Positions 1-5,506 of a DNA stretch of 5,523 nucleotides are shown one piece after another. Position 1 is the first letter of the stretch; the number at the start of each line of letters is the position of its first letter. This DNA is from Prolixibacteraceae bacterium (GTDB taxonomy: Bacteria > Bacteroidota > Bacteroidia > Bacteroidales > Prolixibacteraceae): the NCBI GenBank assembly GCA_003537645.1, contig DPRM01000127.1, positions 3,349 to 8,871 on the forward strand. The letters are read 5' to 3'. The translations under genes and the position numbers were made by a program. The notes beneath the pieces were generated by a model. It made no database searches. It was not told where the DNA came from and saw only the letters and a list, made by a program, of their open reading frames with translations.

Positions 1-612
1 AAACTAATCGGACTCGGCGCTTTCGGAATATGGCTTTTAGCTCTGATTTCAATGCTTACAATAGTCGGTGGACAGGTCAATAATTTCAGGCTCGAAAATT
101 CGGTTTCAGAAGGAAAACCCATTGAATGTCAATCGTGCCAGACACTTTACCTGAAAATGGGAACCTCTGCGGTTGAAATAGAATCAAAAGAAAACATTCA
201 GCTTAACGATTTTCAGATTGCAAATTTGAACGGGAAACAAGTTATGGCTGGTCGTCCGCACCTGAAATTAGAAGCTACTGAAAGTCCTGATTTCTCGGTC
301 GTTATTAAACGAAAAGCACGGGGCAAAAACAGAAACGACATACAGACCAGCATTGATCAGATTCAGTACGAAGTTAACACCAAAGATTCCGCTCTCGTTC
401 TCGAACCGTACTTTTTGCTTGCCAACAATGGAAAATGGCGCAATCAGGAAGTTTTGGTAACTGTAAAAATACCGAAAGGGAAAATGGTACATCTGGGCAA
501 AAACCTTGAAAACCTTTACTTCGATTTTGAAAACCTTAACAATCTTTGGAGCAAGGAAATGACCGGAAAAACCTGGACAATGACTCCGGAAGGACTTGCA
601 CTAAAAGAGTAA
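1..612 (+). CDS. C-terminal part of a membrane protein, probably a large PspC-family protein (5' truncated)
   Basis: The reading frame is open from base 1, so the gene starts upstream; 203 residues are visible and the ATG at 52 is only an internal methionine. Window residues about 3-24 form one hydrophobic membrane segment. A soluble, polar domain of about 180 residues follows, rich in beta-type alternation, with a CxxC pair (Cys43, Cys46) early and a Trp-containing end (WSKEM, KTWTM, GLALKE). Large Bacteroidota PspC-domain proteins carry such a tail after their membrane helices, and a small PspC protein follows 121 nt downstream on the same strand, which supports the guess. The diagnostic N-terminal PspC domain lies outside the window, so the family name is inference. 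The side of the membrane on which the tail lies cannot be told. The frame ends at TAA 610-612. Confidence 0.6.
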   Translation, partial: KLIGLGAFGIWLLALISMLTIVGGQVNNFRLENSVSEGKPIECQSCQTLYLKMGTSAVEIESKENIQLNDFQIANLNGKQVMAGRPHLKLEATESPDFSVVIKRKARGKNRNDIQTSIDQIQYEVNTKDSALVLEPYFLLANNGKWRNQEVLVTVKIPKGKMVHLGKNLENLYFDFENLNNLWSKEMTGKTWTMTPEGLALKE

Positions 613-684
613 CGGCTACATATTGCGAGATGCGAAATACGGGTTTTCCCGGAATCCCCAACAGCGAAAACAAACAGAAAGTTT

Positions 685-717
685 CAGAAACAACAGAAAC
701 AATAATTTCAGAAACAA
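685..717 (+). repeat. Three copies of CAGAAACAA in an A-rich leader
   Basis: The 9-mer CAGAAACAA occurs at 685-693, 694-702 and 709-717; the first two are directly tandem, and the first and third belong to a 12-mer, TTTCAGAAACAA (682-693 and 706-717). The block ends 16 nt before the ATG of the small PspC gene. An A-rich, unstructured leader is a common way to favour initiation where Shine-Dalgarno sites are missing, so the repeat may simply be part of the translation start region. Any regulatory role is speculation. Confidence 0.6.
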
Positions 718-733
718 TTTAAAACACAAAGCC

Positions 734-949
734 ATGAAACGATTAACACGCTCAAACGAAAAATTAGTTGCCGGAGTAATCGGCGGAATTTCAAACTACA
801 TCAATCCCGAACTTGACCCTGTATTACTGCGGCTGGCCTTTGCCATGATTACCTTTTTCAATCCCGCTTTTGTACTGATTTACTTCGGAATGGTACTTAT
901 TGTACCGATCGAAAAACCAGAACTTCGAAACAACGAAGCAAGATACTGA
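734..949 (+). CDS. Small PspC-domain membrane protein
   Basis: This 71-residue protein is essentially one PspC domain. It has the basic start MKRLTRSNEK, the glycine-rich core LVAGVIGGISNYI (11-23), LDPVLLRLAF (28-36) and a membrane segment ending in VLIVP (about 33-58), followed by a short charged tail. PspC proteins are inner-membrane proteins linked to phage-shock or envelope-stress responses; stand-alone small copies are common in Bacteroidota and their exact role is unclear. I chose ATG 734 because the domain begins there. An in-frame TTG at 623 would add 37 low-complexity residues rich in Asn and Arg, encoded by the A-rich repeated leader, and is less likely. With the partial gene upstream and the terminator just downstream it probably forms the end of an operon. 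Confidence 0.88.
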   Translation: MKRLTRSNEKLVAGVIGGISNYINPELDPVLLRLAFAMITFFNPAFVLIYFGMVLIVPIEKPELRNNEARY

Positions 950-953
950 AAGG

Positions 954-977
954 TTGAATGATTGAAGAATTGAATGA
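954..977 (+). repeat. Three tandem octamers, TTGAATGA type
   Basis: TTGAATGA (954-961), TTGAAGAA (962-969) and TTGAATGA (970-977) stand head to tail between the PspC stop codon and the terminator; the middle unit differs from the others at two positions. It is a short non-coding microsatellite of the kind that can expand or contract. No function is evident. Confidence 0.75.
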
Positions 978-991
978 TTATCACATTTCGG

Positions 992-1028
992 GGATCAGGT
1001 CAAAATATATGGCCTGATCCTTTTTTTT
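992..1028 (+). terminator. Rho-independent terminator of the PspC operon
   Basis: GGATCAGGTC (992-1001) pairs with GGCCTGATCC (1011-1020) in a 10-bp stem with a single G-U wobble. The 9-nt loop is AAAATATAT and eight T follow (1021-1028). It sits 42 nt past the PspC stop. It works only on the plus strand: reading the minus strand, the hairpin is not followed by a T-tract. The T-tract runs into the stop codon (1027-1029) of the opposing asparaginase gene. Confidence 0.93.
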
Positions 1029-2001
1029 ATTTAAAAATCGCCACTTCCTTTTCGCCGTTCGATTTAATGTATCCGCGAAACATTCCTGAAGTATTGAATT
1101 CCATCGCGATATTGCCTTTCCGGTCGAGACCGATTACGCCACCGGTTCCACCCATTTTTGTCAATTTATCAATCTCAGCACGACATGCTTTCCTGATATT
1201 CATTTTCCGGTATTCCATCATAGCCGAAATATCGCGCGAAAATCCCAGACGAATGTAAAACTCTCCGTGGCCTGTACACGAGAATCCGCCGGTTTGGTTA
1301 TTGGCGTAGGTTCCCGCACCAATCACAGGTGAATCGCCCACCCTTCCATATTTTTTATTGGTCATTCCACCCGTCGAAGTTCCGGCGGCAATGTTTCCGA
1401 ATGTATCCAAAGCAACACAACCAACCGTTCCATGTTTGTCGCCGGTAGCCGGTTCTCGTTCTTTCTTCAGCAATTCCTGAAGCGACTTATATCGCTTTTC
1501 AGTAAAGAAATAACTATTCTCAACCGTTTTAAATCCCTGTTCAACAGCAAATTGAGAAGCTCCAATTCCGGTCAGAAAAACATGTTCCGATTTTTCCATT
1601 ACAGTTCGGGCTAAACTTATCGGGTTTCGGATATCTTTTATGCCTGAAACAGCTCCGGCTGCCAGCGTTTTTCCGTCCATTACCGAAGCATCAAGCTCGA
1701 TGGTTCCTTCGTGGGTAAATACTGCTCCTTTTCCGGCATTAAACAAGGGAGAATCTTCAAGAATGATGATTGTTTTTTCGACAGCATCCAAGCAGGTTCC
1801 GCCATGCAACAGCACCGAGTCGCCCACCTGAAGCGCTTTGTTCAAAACCCGCAGATACTCATTCTGAATTTCAGAAGTCATACTTTTTTCCGACATCACC
1901 CCCGCTCCACCATGAATAACCAATGCATACTTCGGAGAGGTTTGTGCCCCCGACGACAAATAAATCAGGAAGAAAGCCATGTAAAAAAACACTTGTCTCA
2001 T
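1027..2001 (-). CDS. Exported isoaspartyl peptidase / L-asparaginase, Ntn-hydrolase (plant type)
   Basis: The 324-residue product matches the usual length for this family, which cleaves isoaspartyl dipeptides and hydrolyses L-asparagine to aspartate and ammonia after self-cleavage into alpha and beta chains. Residues 1-19 are a signal peptide (hydrophobic core FFYMAFFLIYL, then SSGA before Gln20) with no lipobox cysteine, so the enzyme is probably periplasmic. HGGAG lies at 30-34 and NAGKG at 88-92. HGTVG at 190-194 gives the nucleophile Thr192, the new N-terminus of the beta chain. Thr210 in TSTGG, Arg220, Asp223 and Thr243-Gly244 (SCTGHGE) match, by spacing, the substrate-binding residues of the E. 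coli enzyme IaaA. I prefer ATG 2001: an in-frame TTG at 2028 would place nine residues before the signal peptide. Transcribed alone, convergent with the PspC unit and divergent from the MerR gene. Confidence 0.93.
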   Translation of the reverse strand: MRQVFFYMAFFLIYLSSGAQTSPKYALVIHGGAGVMSEKSMTSEIQNEYLRVLNKALQVGDSVLLHGGTCLDAVEKTIIILEDSPLFNAGKGAVFTHEGTIELDASVMDGKTLAAGAVSGIKDIRNPISLARTVMEKSEHVFLTGIGASQFAVEQGFKTVENSYFFTEKRYKSLQELLKKEREPATGDKHGTVGCVALDTFGNIAAGTSTGGMTNKKYGRVGDSPVIGAGTYANNQTGGFSCTGHGEFYIRLGFSRDISAMMEYRKMNIRKACRAEIDKLTKMGGTGGVIGLDRKGNIAMEFNTSGMFRGYIKSNGEKEVAIFK

Positions 2002-2145
2002 GATAAATGGAATTAAAATTTTACCCAAAAAAAAATATCCGACAGCAAGATAACCGAAAATCAGGAATCTTTTGTTTATTTATTCCGATCAAACTTAAAA
2101 CAAAATAAGATTTGGCGTGTTTTTGAATTCAAATTAAATTTTAGA
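2002..2145. other. Divergent intergenic region between asparaginase and MerR genes
   Basis: This 144-nt AT-rich spacer must hold the promoters of both flanking genes. On the minus strand there is one good -7 candidate (2090-2097). On the plus strand I see only near-matches: TAAGATTTG at 2106-2114, with one extra spacer base, and TAAATTTT at 2135-2142, too close to the ATG. No convincing long dyad of the MerR-operator type stands out. Confidence 0.5.
2090..2097 (-). promoter_or_regulatory. Candidate -7 box for the asparaginase gene
   Basis: On the minus strand this reads TAAGTTTG, an exact match to the Bacteroidota -7 consensus TAnnTTTG. No TTTG-type -33 box stands about 19 nt upstream, and the implied leader is about 80 nt, so the call is weak. 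Confidence 0.3.
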
Positions 2146-3018
2146 ATGAATCACTATTCAATCAAAGACCTGGAATATCTGTCGGGAATTAAAGCCCACA
2201 CCATACGAATTTGGGAAAAACGGTATCAGCTGCTTAGCCCCGACAGATCGGACACGAATATTCGCTATTATTCAGATGAAGATGTACGTAGAATTCTGAA
2301 CGTTTCAATGCTGGTAAAAAACGGATACAAAATTTCGAGTGTTGCAACTTATGACAACGACAGGCTACAGAGCGAAGTACTGCGCCAAAACAAGAGTTTG
2401 CACGATCCTGAAAAGAATATCGACCAGCTTTTGCTCAACACAGTCAATCTCGATACTTTTGGATTTGAGGAACTTCTGAACAAAATAATTAAGGAAAATG
2501 GATTTTCGAAAACCATTCAAAATATTATTTTTCCGTTTTTCGAACGAATTGGGCTGTTGTGGCAAACCGGATCAATTTTTATCGCGCACGAACACTTTGT
2601 TTCCAACCTGATCAGAAACCGGCTCATCATCGAAACTGCAAAATTCGACAATCATCTTTCAGAAAAAACAATGCTATTTTTCTTGCCTGAAGATGAATTG
2701 CATGAATTGGGCTTATTATATTTCAATTTTTTGGCTGCCGAAAACGGATTCAGATGCATTTATCTGGGACAAAACCTGCCTTTCAGCGATTTAACAAGTC
2801 TTTTAAGGAGCACCGGGTTCGCATTTGTTTGCACTACATTTATCAATGCCATCGAAAAACCTGAACTGGAGCAATACCTTTCCAATTTATCGATGGTTTT
2901 CAACAAAAACAAAATCCTGATTTCTGGCCGGCAAATTACCATCCACAAACCAAAACTACCTCACAATGTAGTTGTTATAAAAAACAATAACGATTTTATC
3001 CGGAGAATTTCAGGATAA
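2146..3018 (+). CDS. MerR-type regulator with C-terminal cobalamin-binding-like domain (CarH/LitR-like)
   Basis: Residues 1-70 of this 290-residue protein are a MerR winged helix-turn-helix (YSIKDLEYLSGI, HTIRIWEKRY at 18-27, then the wing with RYYSDEDV at 40-47). A linker leads to a helical region (about 95-170) holding Trp139, nine residues, then Glu149-His150: the Wx9EH signature of B12-dependent light sensors. A flavodoxin-like B12-binding fold follows, with ELHELG at 184-189 (the ExHxxG form of DxHxxG; His186 would be the lower cobalt ligand). In this family adenosylcobalamin drives tetramer formation and repression in the dark, and light breaks the complex. Two departures: Gln140 follows the Trp where Thermus CarH has His132, as I recall, and the usual later Gly-Gly is SGR (260-262). 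Targets are often carotenoid or photolyase genes, but none lies in this window. B12 binding and light sensing are therefore plausible but unproven. It appears monocistronic; its last 9 nt overlap the opposing hemolysin III gene. Confidence 0.88.
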   Translation: MNHYSIKDLEYLSGIKAHTIRIWEKRYQLLSPDRSDTNIRYYSDEDVRRILNVSMLVKNGYKISSVATYDNDRLQSEVLRQNKSLHDPEKNIDQLLLNTVNLDTFGFEELLNKIIKENGFSKTIQNIIFPFFERIGLLWQTGSIFIAHEHFVSNLIRNRLIIETAKFDNHLSEKTMLFFLPEDELHELGLLYFNFLAAENGFRCIYLGQNLPFSDLTSLLRSTGFAFVCTTFINAIEKPELEQYLSNLSMVFNKNKILISGRQITIHKPKLPHNVVVIKNNNDFIRRISG

Positions 3019-3666
3019 ATTTATACTGAAATAAATGGCAAAAAAATGAAGAACGCTTCCTGCCAAAACAAATAAATGCCAGATTCCGTGGCTGTAGGGA
3101 AGTTTTCGCCACATGTAGAAAATAACTCCGACTGAATAGGCAATTCCACCCAAAACAAGGAATATCAGGCTGTTTGTTGGCAAACTAAGATAAACTTGCT
3201 TACCTGCAATCACAAACATCCAACCCATTAACAGGTAAACAGCAACCATCAATTTTCGGAAGCGGTGTAGATAAATTGAGCGTATAACTGCACCAACCAA
3301 GGCTAGTCCCCAAATTATTCCAAAGAGCGTCCAACCCCACACACCGCGAATACTGGTCAGTAAAATAGGGGTGTAAGTTCCGGCGATAAGTAAAAAAATG
3401 GAAACATGGTCGAAACGGGCAAACAGATTTTTAATACGCGGACTCGAAAAACTATGATACAAAGTTGATGACAAATAAAGCAATATTAAGGTACTTCCAT
3501 AAATCGAAAAACTTACCACGTGCAATGTATCACCATGATTTACAGACAATATAACGAGCACAACCAATGCCACAACACTAAGTAATGCCCCAATTCCATG
3601 GGTAATGCTGTTTACAATTTCTTCTCCCGAAGTTAAATTTCGATATGATTTTGGTGATGAATTCAT
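3010..3666 (-). CDS. trhA: Hemolysin III / TrhA family membrane protein (PAQR-like)
   Basis: This 218-residue protein has about seven membrane helices and the full motif set of the hemolysin III (YqfA/TrhA) branch of the CREST superfamily. These are EEIVNSITHGIGA (15-27), SSTLYHSF with Ser67 and His71, FDHVSIFLLIAGTYTP (85-100) with Asp86, and SHGIWH with His193 and His197. The Ser, Asp and His residues are those expected to bind a metal, as in adiponectin-type receptors. Bacterial members are tied to membrane-lipid and fluidity homeostasis; the hemolysin name is historical. The ATG at 3664-3666 begins 2 nt after the glycosyltransferase stop, so it is very likely the third gene of that operon. 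The end of the preceding gene carries AGAGGA 10 nt before this ATG, which may act as a chance ribosome site. The TGA at 3010-3012 lies inside the opposing regulator gene, and no terminator is visible. The symbol follows the family. Confidence 0.92.
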   Translation of the reverse strand: MNSSPKSYRNLTSGEEIVNSITHGIGALLSVVALVVLVILSVNHGDTLHVVSFSIYGSTLILLYLSSTLYHSFSSPRIKNLFARFDHVSIFLLIAGTYTPILLTSIRGVWGWTLFGIIWGLALVGAVIRSIYLHRFRKLMVAVYLLMGWMFVIAGKQVYLSLPTNSLIFLVLGGIAYSVGVIFYMWRKLPYSHGIWHLFVLAGSVLHFFAIYFSINLS

Positions 3667-3668
3667 TG

Positions 3669-4622
3669 CTAATGTGTCCTCTTGTCAATCATGTATGAGT
3701 TTCTTTCCGATGAATTTCGGGCATTCAGTTCGGCCAGAAACCCGGCCAAAAACAATTGTGTCCCAATAATCATGGCCGCAAGCGATAGATAAAAATAGGG
3801 GCTTTCGGTAATACGCGGTGCCAATTCATTGTTCAGGGTATGTATCAGTTTTTGTGCACCAACCCAAACGGCGGCAGCAAATCCAAGCATAAATGTCAGT
3901 GTTCCAAACAGTCCGAAGAAGTGCATCGGACGTTTGCTGAATTTTGAAATAACAATTACAGAAAGTAAATCGAGCGGACCACGAATAAATCTCTCGATAC
4001 CAAACTTGGTAACTCCAAATTTACGTTCCTGATGAAGTACAACTTTTTCGCCGATTTTCTTAAACCCAGCCCATTTGGCCAGCACCGGAATATAACGGTG
4101 CATGTCGCCATAAACTTCAATGCTTTTTACAACTTGTTTCCGGTAAGCTTTTAAACCGCAGTTAAAATCATGAATTTTAATTCCGGTCATTCGGCGGGCA
4201 GTCCAGTTGTAAAATTTACTTGGAATGTTTTTCGAAAGCACCGGATCGTAGCGTTTTTTCTTCCAACCGGAAACAAGGTCATATTTTTCTTCAGTAATCA
4301 TGCGGTAAAGCTCCGGTATTTCCTCCGGATTATCTTGCAAATCGGCATCCATTGTAATTACCACATCGCCTTCGGCCTGCGCAAAACCGCAATATAAACC
4401 AGCCGATTTTCCGTAGTTACGCCTGAATTTTATTCCCTTAATACATTGATTTTGAATACTAAGCTGTTCTATCAATTCCCACGAGCCATCGGTACTGCCA
4501 TCATCAACCAAAATAACTTCGTAGCTAAAGTTATTGGCTTGCATCACCCGATCGATCCAGGAGCTTAATTCAGGGAGGGAATCTACTTCATTAAATAAGG
4601 GTACAACTACAGAAATATCCAT
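3669..4622 (-). CDS. Family 2 glycosyltransferase, DPM1/GtrB/ArnC-like, with two C-terminal membrane helices
   Basis: The protein has 317 residues, typical for bacterial polyprenyl-phosphate glycosyltransferases. The GT-A catalytic domain comes first: VVVPLFNE (5-12), VDDGSTD (39-45) for nucleotide-sugar binding, and MDADLQDNPE (91-100) with the metal-binding DxD. FNCGLKAYR (153-161) and ERKFGVTKFG (199-208) are the acceptor-side motifs seen in DPM1 and GtrB. Two membrane helices follow at about 233-255 and 276-298, with a short cytoplasmic tail. Relatives move a sugar from a nucleotide donor to undecaprenyl phosphate on the inner face of the membrane, for later use in lipopolysaccharide or glycan modification. 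The sugar cannot be read from the sequence. The gene starts 5 nt after the DUF4199 stop and ends 2 nt before the hemolysin III start, so the three are probably co-transcribed. Confidence 0.93.
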   Translation of the reverse strand: MDISVVVPLFNEVDSLPELSSWIDRVMQANNFSYEVILVDDGSTDGSWELIEQLSIQNQCIKGIKFRRNYGKSAGLYCGFAQAEGDVVITMDADLQDNPEEIPELYRMITEEKYDLVSGWKKKRYDPVLSKNIPSKFYNWTARRMTGIKIHDFNCGLKAYRKQVVKSIEVYGDMHRYIPVLAKWAGFKKIGEKVVLHQERKFGVTKFGIERFIRGPLDLLSVIVISKFSKRPMHFFGLFGTLTFMLGFAAAVWVGAQKLIHTLNNELAPRITESPYFYLSLAAMIIGTQLFLAGFLAELNARNSSERNSYMIDKRTH

Positions 4623-4627
4623 CGGTT

Positions 4628-5179
4628 TTATTCTTCATTTTTAACTTCTTCCATCGCATCTTCAAAAGCATCTTCGCTAGGCTGCTTTTTTACAAAGATT
4701 GAACTGACCAAAGATATAATTGTTCCCATAAATACGGTGCTTAATAATCCAACGATCGACAACCAGGCTGGAGTCATCATTTTTGCCGACATTTCCATCG
4801 TTTTCTCGATCATATCTTCGCTCAATCCTTGTTGCAGGTATGCCTCTTCCTGTGCAGCTTTTATCTGATCAATCAGGCTCGGATCGATCTTAAAAATGAT
4901 AATACTGTAAAGCGCTGAAATAATTCCGCTAAACAGCATTACAGCAACACCAAAACCAACAGACTGGCCATAACTTATTGTCCCGTTCAATTCGTTGTTA
5001 CGGTAATAAATCTGTGCAGGAACAATACAAACAGCATAAAGGATAATGGGGATGAACGCCAGACTCTTATTTTGTGACTGTCCGAATACATAAATAACAA
5101 CAGAATAAAGTGTCAGAAAAATACCGACATAAAGGCCATACATCATTGCTGATTTCCAAAAGGTAGATTTTTGTTCCAT
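4628..5179 (-). CDS. DUF4199-family four-helix membrane protein of unknown function
   Basis: A 183-residue protein with four membrane segments, at about 11-33, 39-57, 71-97 and 137-163. A polar, acidic helical stretch lies between the third and fourth (about 98-133, KIDPSLIDQIKAAQEE and on), and the C-terminal tail is strongly acidic (SEDAFEDAMEEVKNEE). Size, the start EQKSTFWKSAMMYGLYVG and helix layout fit the DUF4199 family, which is widespread in Bacteroidota and often found directly before a family 2 glycosyltransferase, as here. Its biochemical role is unknown; a partner for the membrane glycosyltransferase is only a guess from position. I chose ATG 5179 because the family start is there and a good -7 box sits 22 nt upstream. 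An in-frame ATG at 5272 would add 31 unrelated residues and put that promoter inside the gene. Confidence 0.85.
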   Translation of the reverse strand: MEQKSTFWKSAMMYGLYVGIFLTLYSVVIYVFGQSQNKSLAFIPIILYAVCIVPAQIYYRNNELNGTISYGQSVGFGVAVMLFSGIISALYSIIIFKIDPSLIDQIKAAQEEAYLQQGLSEDMIEKTMEMSAKMMTPAWLSIVGLLSTVFMGTIISLVSSIFVKKQPSEDAFEDAMEEVKNEE

Positions 5180-5201
5180 GTTTTTTTCGATTAGTGATAA
5201 A

Positions 5202-5209
5202 CAAATATA
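5202..5209 (-). promoter_or_regulatory. -7 box for the DUF4199-glycosyltransferase-trhA operon
   Basis: On the minus strand this is TATATTTG, an exact match to TAnnTTTG, ending 22 nt before ATG 5179 and giving a short leader of about 15 nt. At the expected -33 spacing there is only a weak ACTG. The box supports the downstream start. Confidence 0.55.
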
Positions 5210-5250
5210 TTTGATTTTATTGATAGAGCAGTTATTCCAGCTCATTTTAG

Positions 5251-5332
5251 GGTCAAAAAAAAGAAAGTTCATTTTTTTTCATTCAATAGTTAATTGACCG
5301 CTAACTGGTTAGTTTGGCTTGGTCAAAAAAAA
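5251..5332. repeat. Two copies of GGTCAAAAAAAA, 70 bp apart
   Basis: The 12-mer occurs at 5251-5262 and 5321-5332 in the same orientation, in the region between the divergent operon and ffs. The second copy also forms the right arm of an imperfect dyad, TTGACC (5294-5299) with GGTCAA (5321-5326), that encloses CTAAC-TG-GTTAG (5301-5312). This could be an operator pair, or chance in A-rich DNA. Confidence 0.5.
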
Positions 5333-5354
5333 TTACAGCAGGACTGTGATTTCA

Positions 5355-5385
5355 TTTGCGGGTAAGTCATTTTTTTCTACTTTTG
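5355..5385 (+). promoter_or_regulatory. Consensus Bacteroidota promoter of the SRP RNA gene
   Basis: TTTG (5355-5358) and TACTTTTG (5378-5385) stand 19 nt apart, matching the Bacteroidota primary sigma consensus TTTG-N19-TAnnTTTG at every defined position. The expected start, about 6 nt past the -7 box, falls on the first base of the SRP RNA terminal stem (5391). Confidence 0.85.
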
Positions 5386-5390
5386 TCGCC

Positions 5391-5486
5391 GGGTAAGTCC
5401 TGTACGACTAGCTCCTGTTGAATTCCCCCAGGGTCGGAAGGCAGCAAGGGTAAACAGTTGAGCGGTGCGATGCAGATAGCTTACCC
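5391..5486 (+). ncRNA. ffs: Small bacterial signal recognition particle RNA (4.5S type)
   Basis: The conserved domain IV is plain. CAGG (5430-5433) and AGCA (5443-5446) form the internal loop that binds the Ffh M domain, and GGAA (5436-5439) is the apical tetraloop on a stem of GTC and GGC. Outward, CCC pairs with GGG (5448-5450), CTGTT (5415-5419) with AACAG (5453-5457), and GCTC (5411-5414) with GAGC (5460-5463). The ends close with GGGTAAG (5391-5397) on CTTACCC (5480-5486). At about 96 nt it is the short form without an Alu domain. With Ffh it targets nascent membrane proteins to FtsY and the translocon. The ends are set by the terminal stem and the promoter, good to a few bases. Confidence 0.95.
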
Positions 5487-5506
5487 ACTTTTTTTGACTT
5501 TTTTTG
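5487..5506 (+). repeat. Tandem ACTTTTTTTG repeat, T-tracts after ffs
   Basis: ACTTTTTTTG is repeated exactly at 5487-5496 and 5497-5506. The first T-run (5489-5495), directly after the closing stem of the SRP RNA, makes a plausible intrinsic terminator; the second (5499-5505) touches the tRNA 5' end, whose first base is the last G of the repeat. Confidence 0.7.

Noticed and set aside
268..492. Minus-strand open frame of 74 codons
   Set aside because: It is antisense to the membrane protein tail at 1-612, with no motif or promoter.
974..1258. Plus-strand open frame of 94 codons
   Set aside because: It lies across the terminator and antisense to the asparaginase, with no recognisable motif.
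1711..2016. Plus-strand open frame of 101 codons
   Set aside because: It is fully antisense to the well-supported asparaginase N-terminal half and shows no family motif.
2135..2142. TAAATTTT as -7 box for the MerR-type gene, with TTTG at 2111-2114 20 nt upstream
   Set aside because: The transcription start would fall at or past the ATG at 2146, and the last base of the box does not match the consensus.
4170..4397. Plus-strand open frame of 75 codons
   Set aside because: It is a shadow of the glycosyltransferase catalytic domain on the other strand.
5180..5272. Longer DUF4199 protein starting at ATG 5272
   Set aside because: The extra 31 residues do not resemble the family start and would cover the exact-match -7 box at 5202-5209.
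5294..5326. Inverted repeat as an intrinsic terminator
   Set aside because: The outer stem is only 6 bp and interrupted; it is followed by A on the plus strand and by no T-tract on the minus strand, and no gene ends there.
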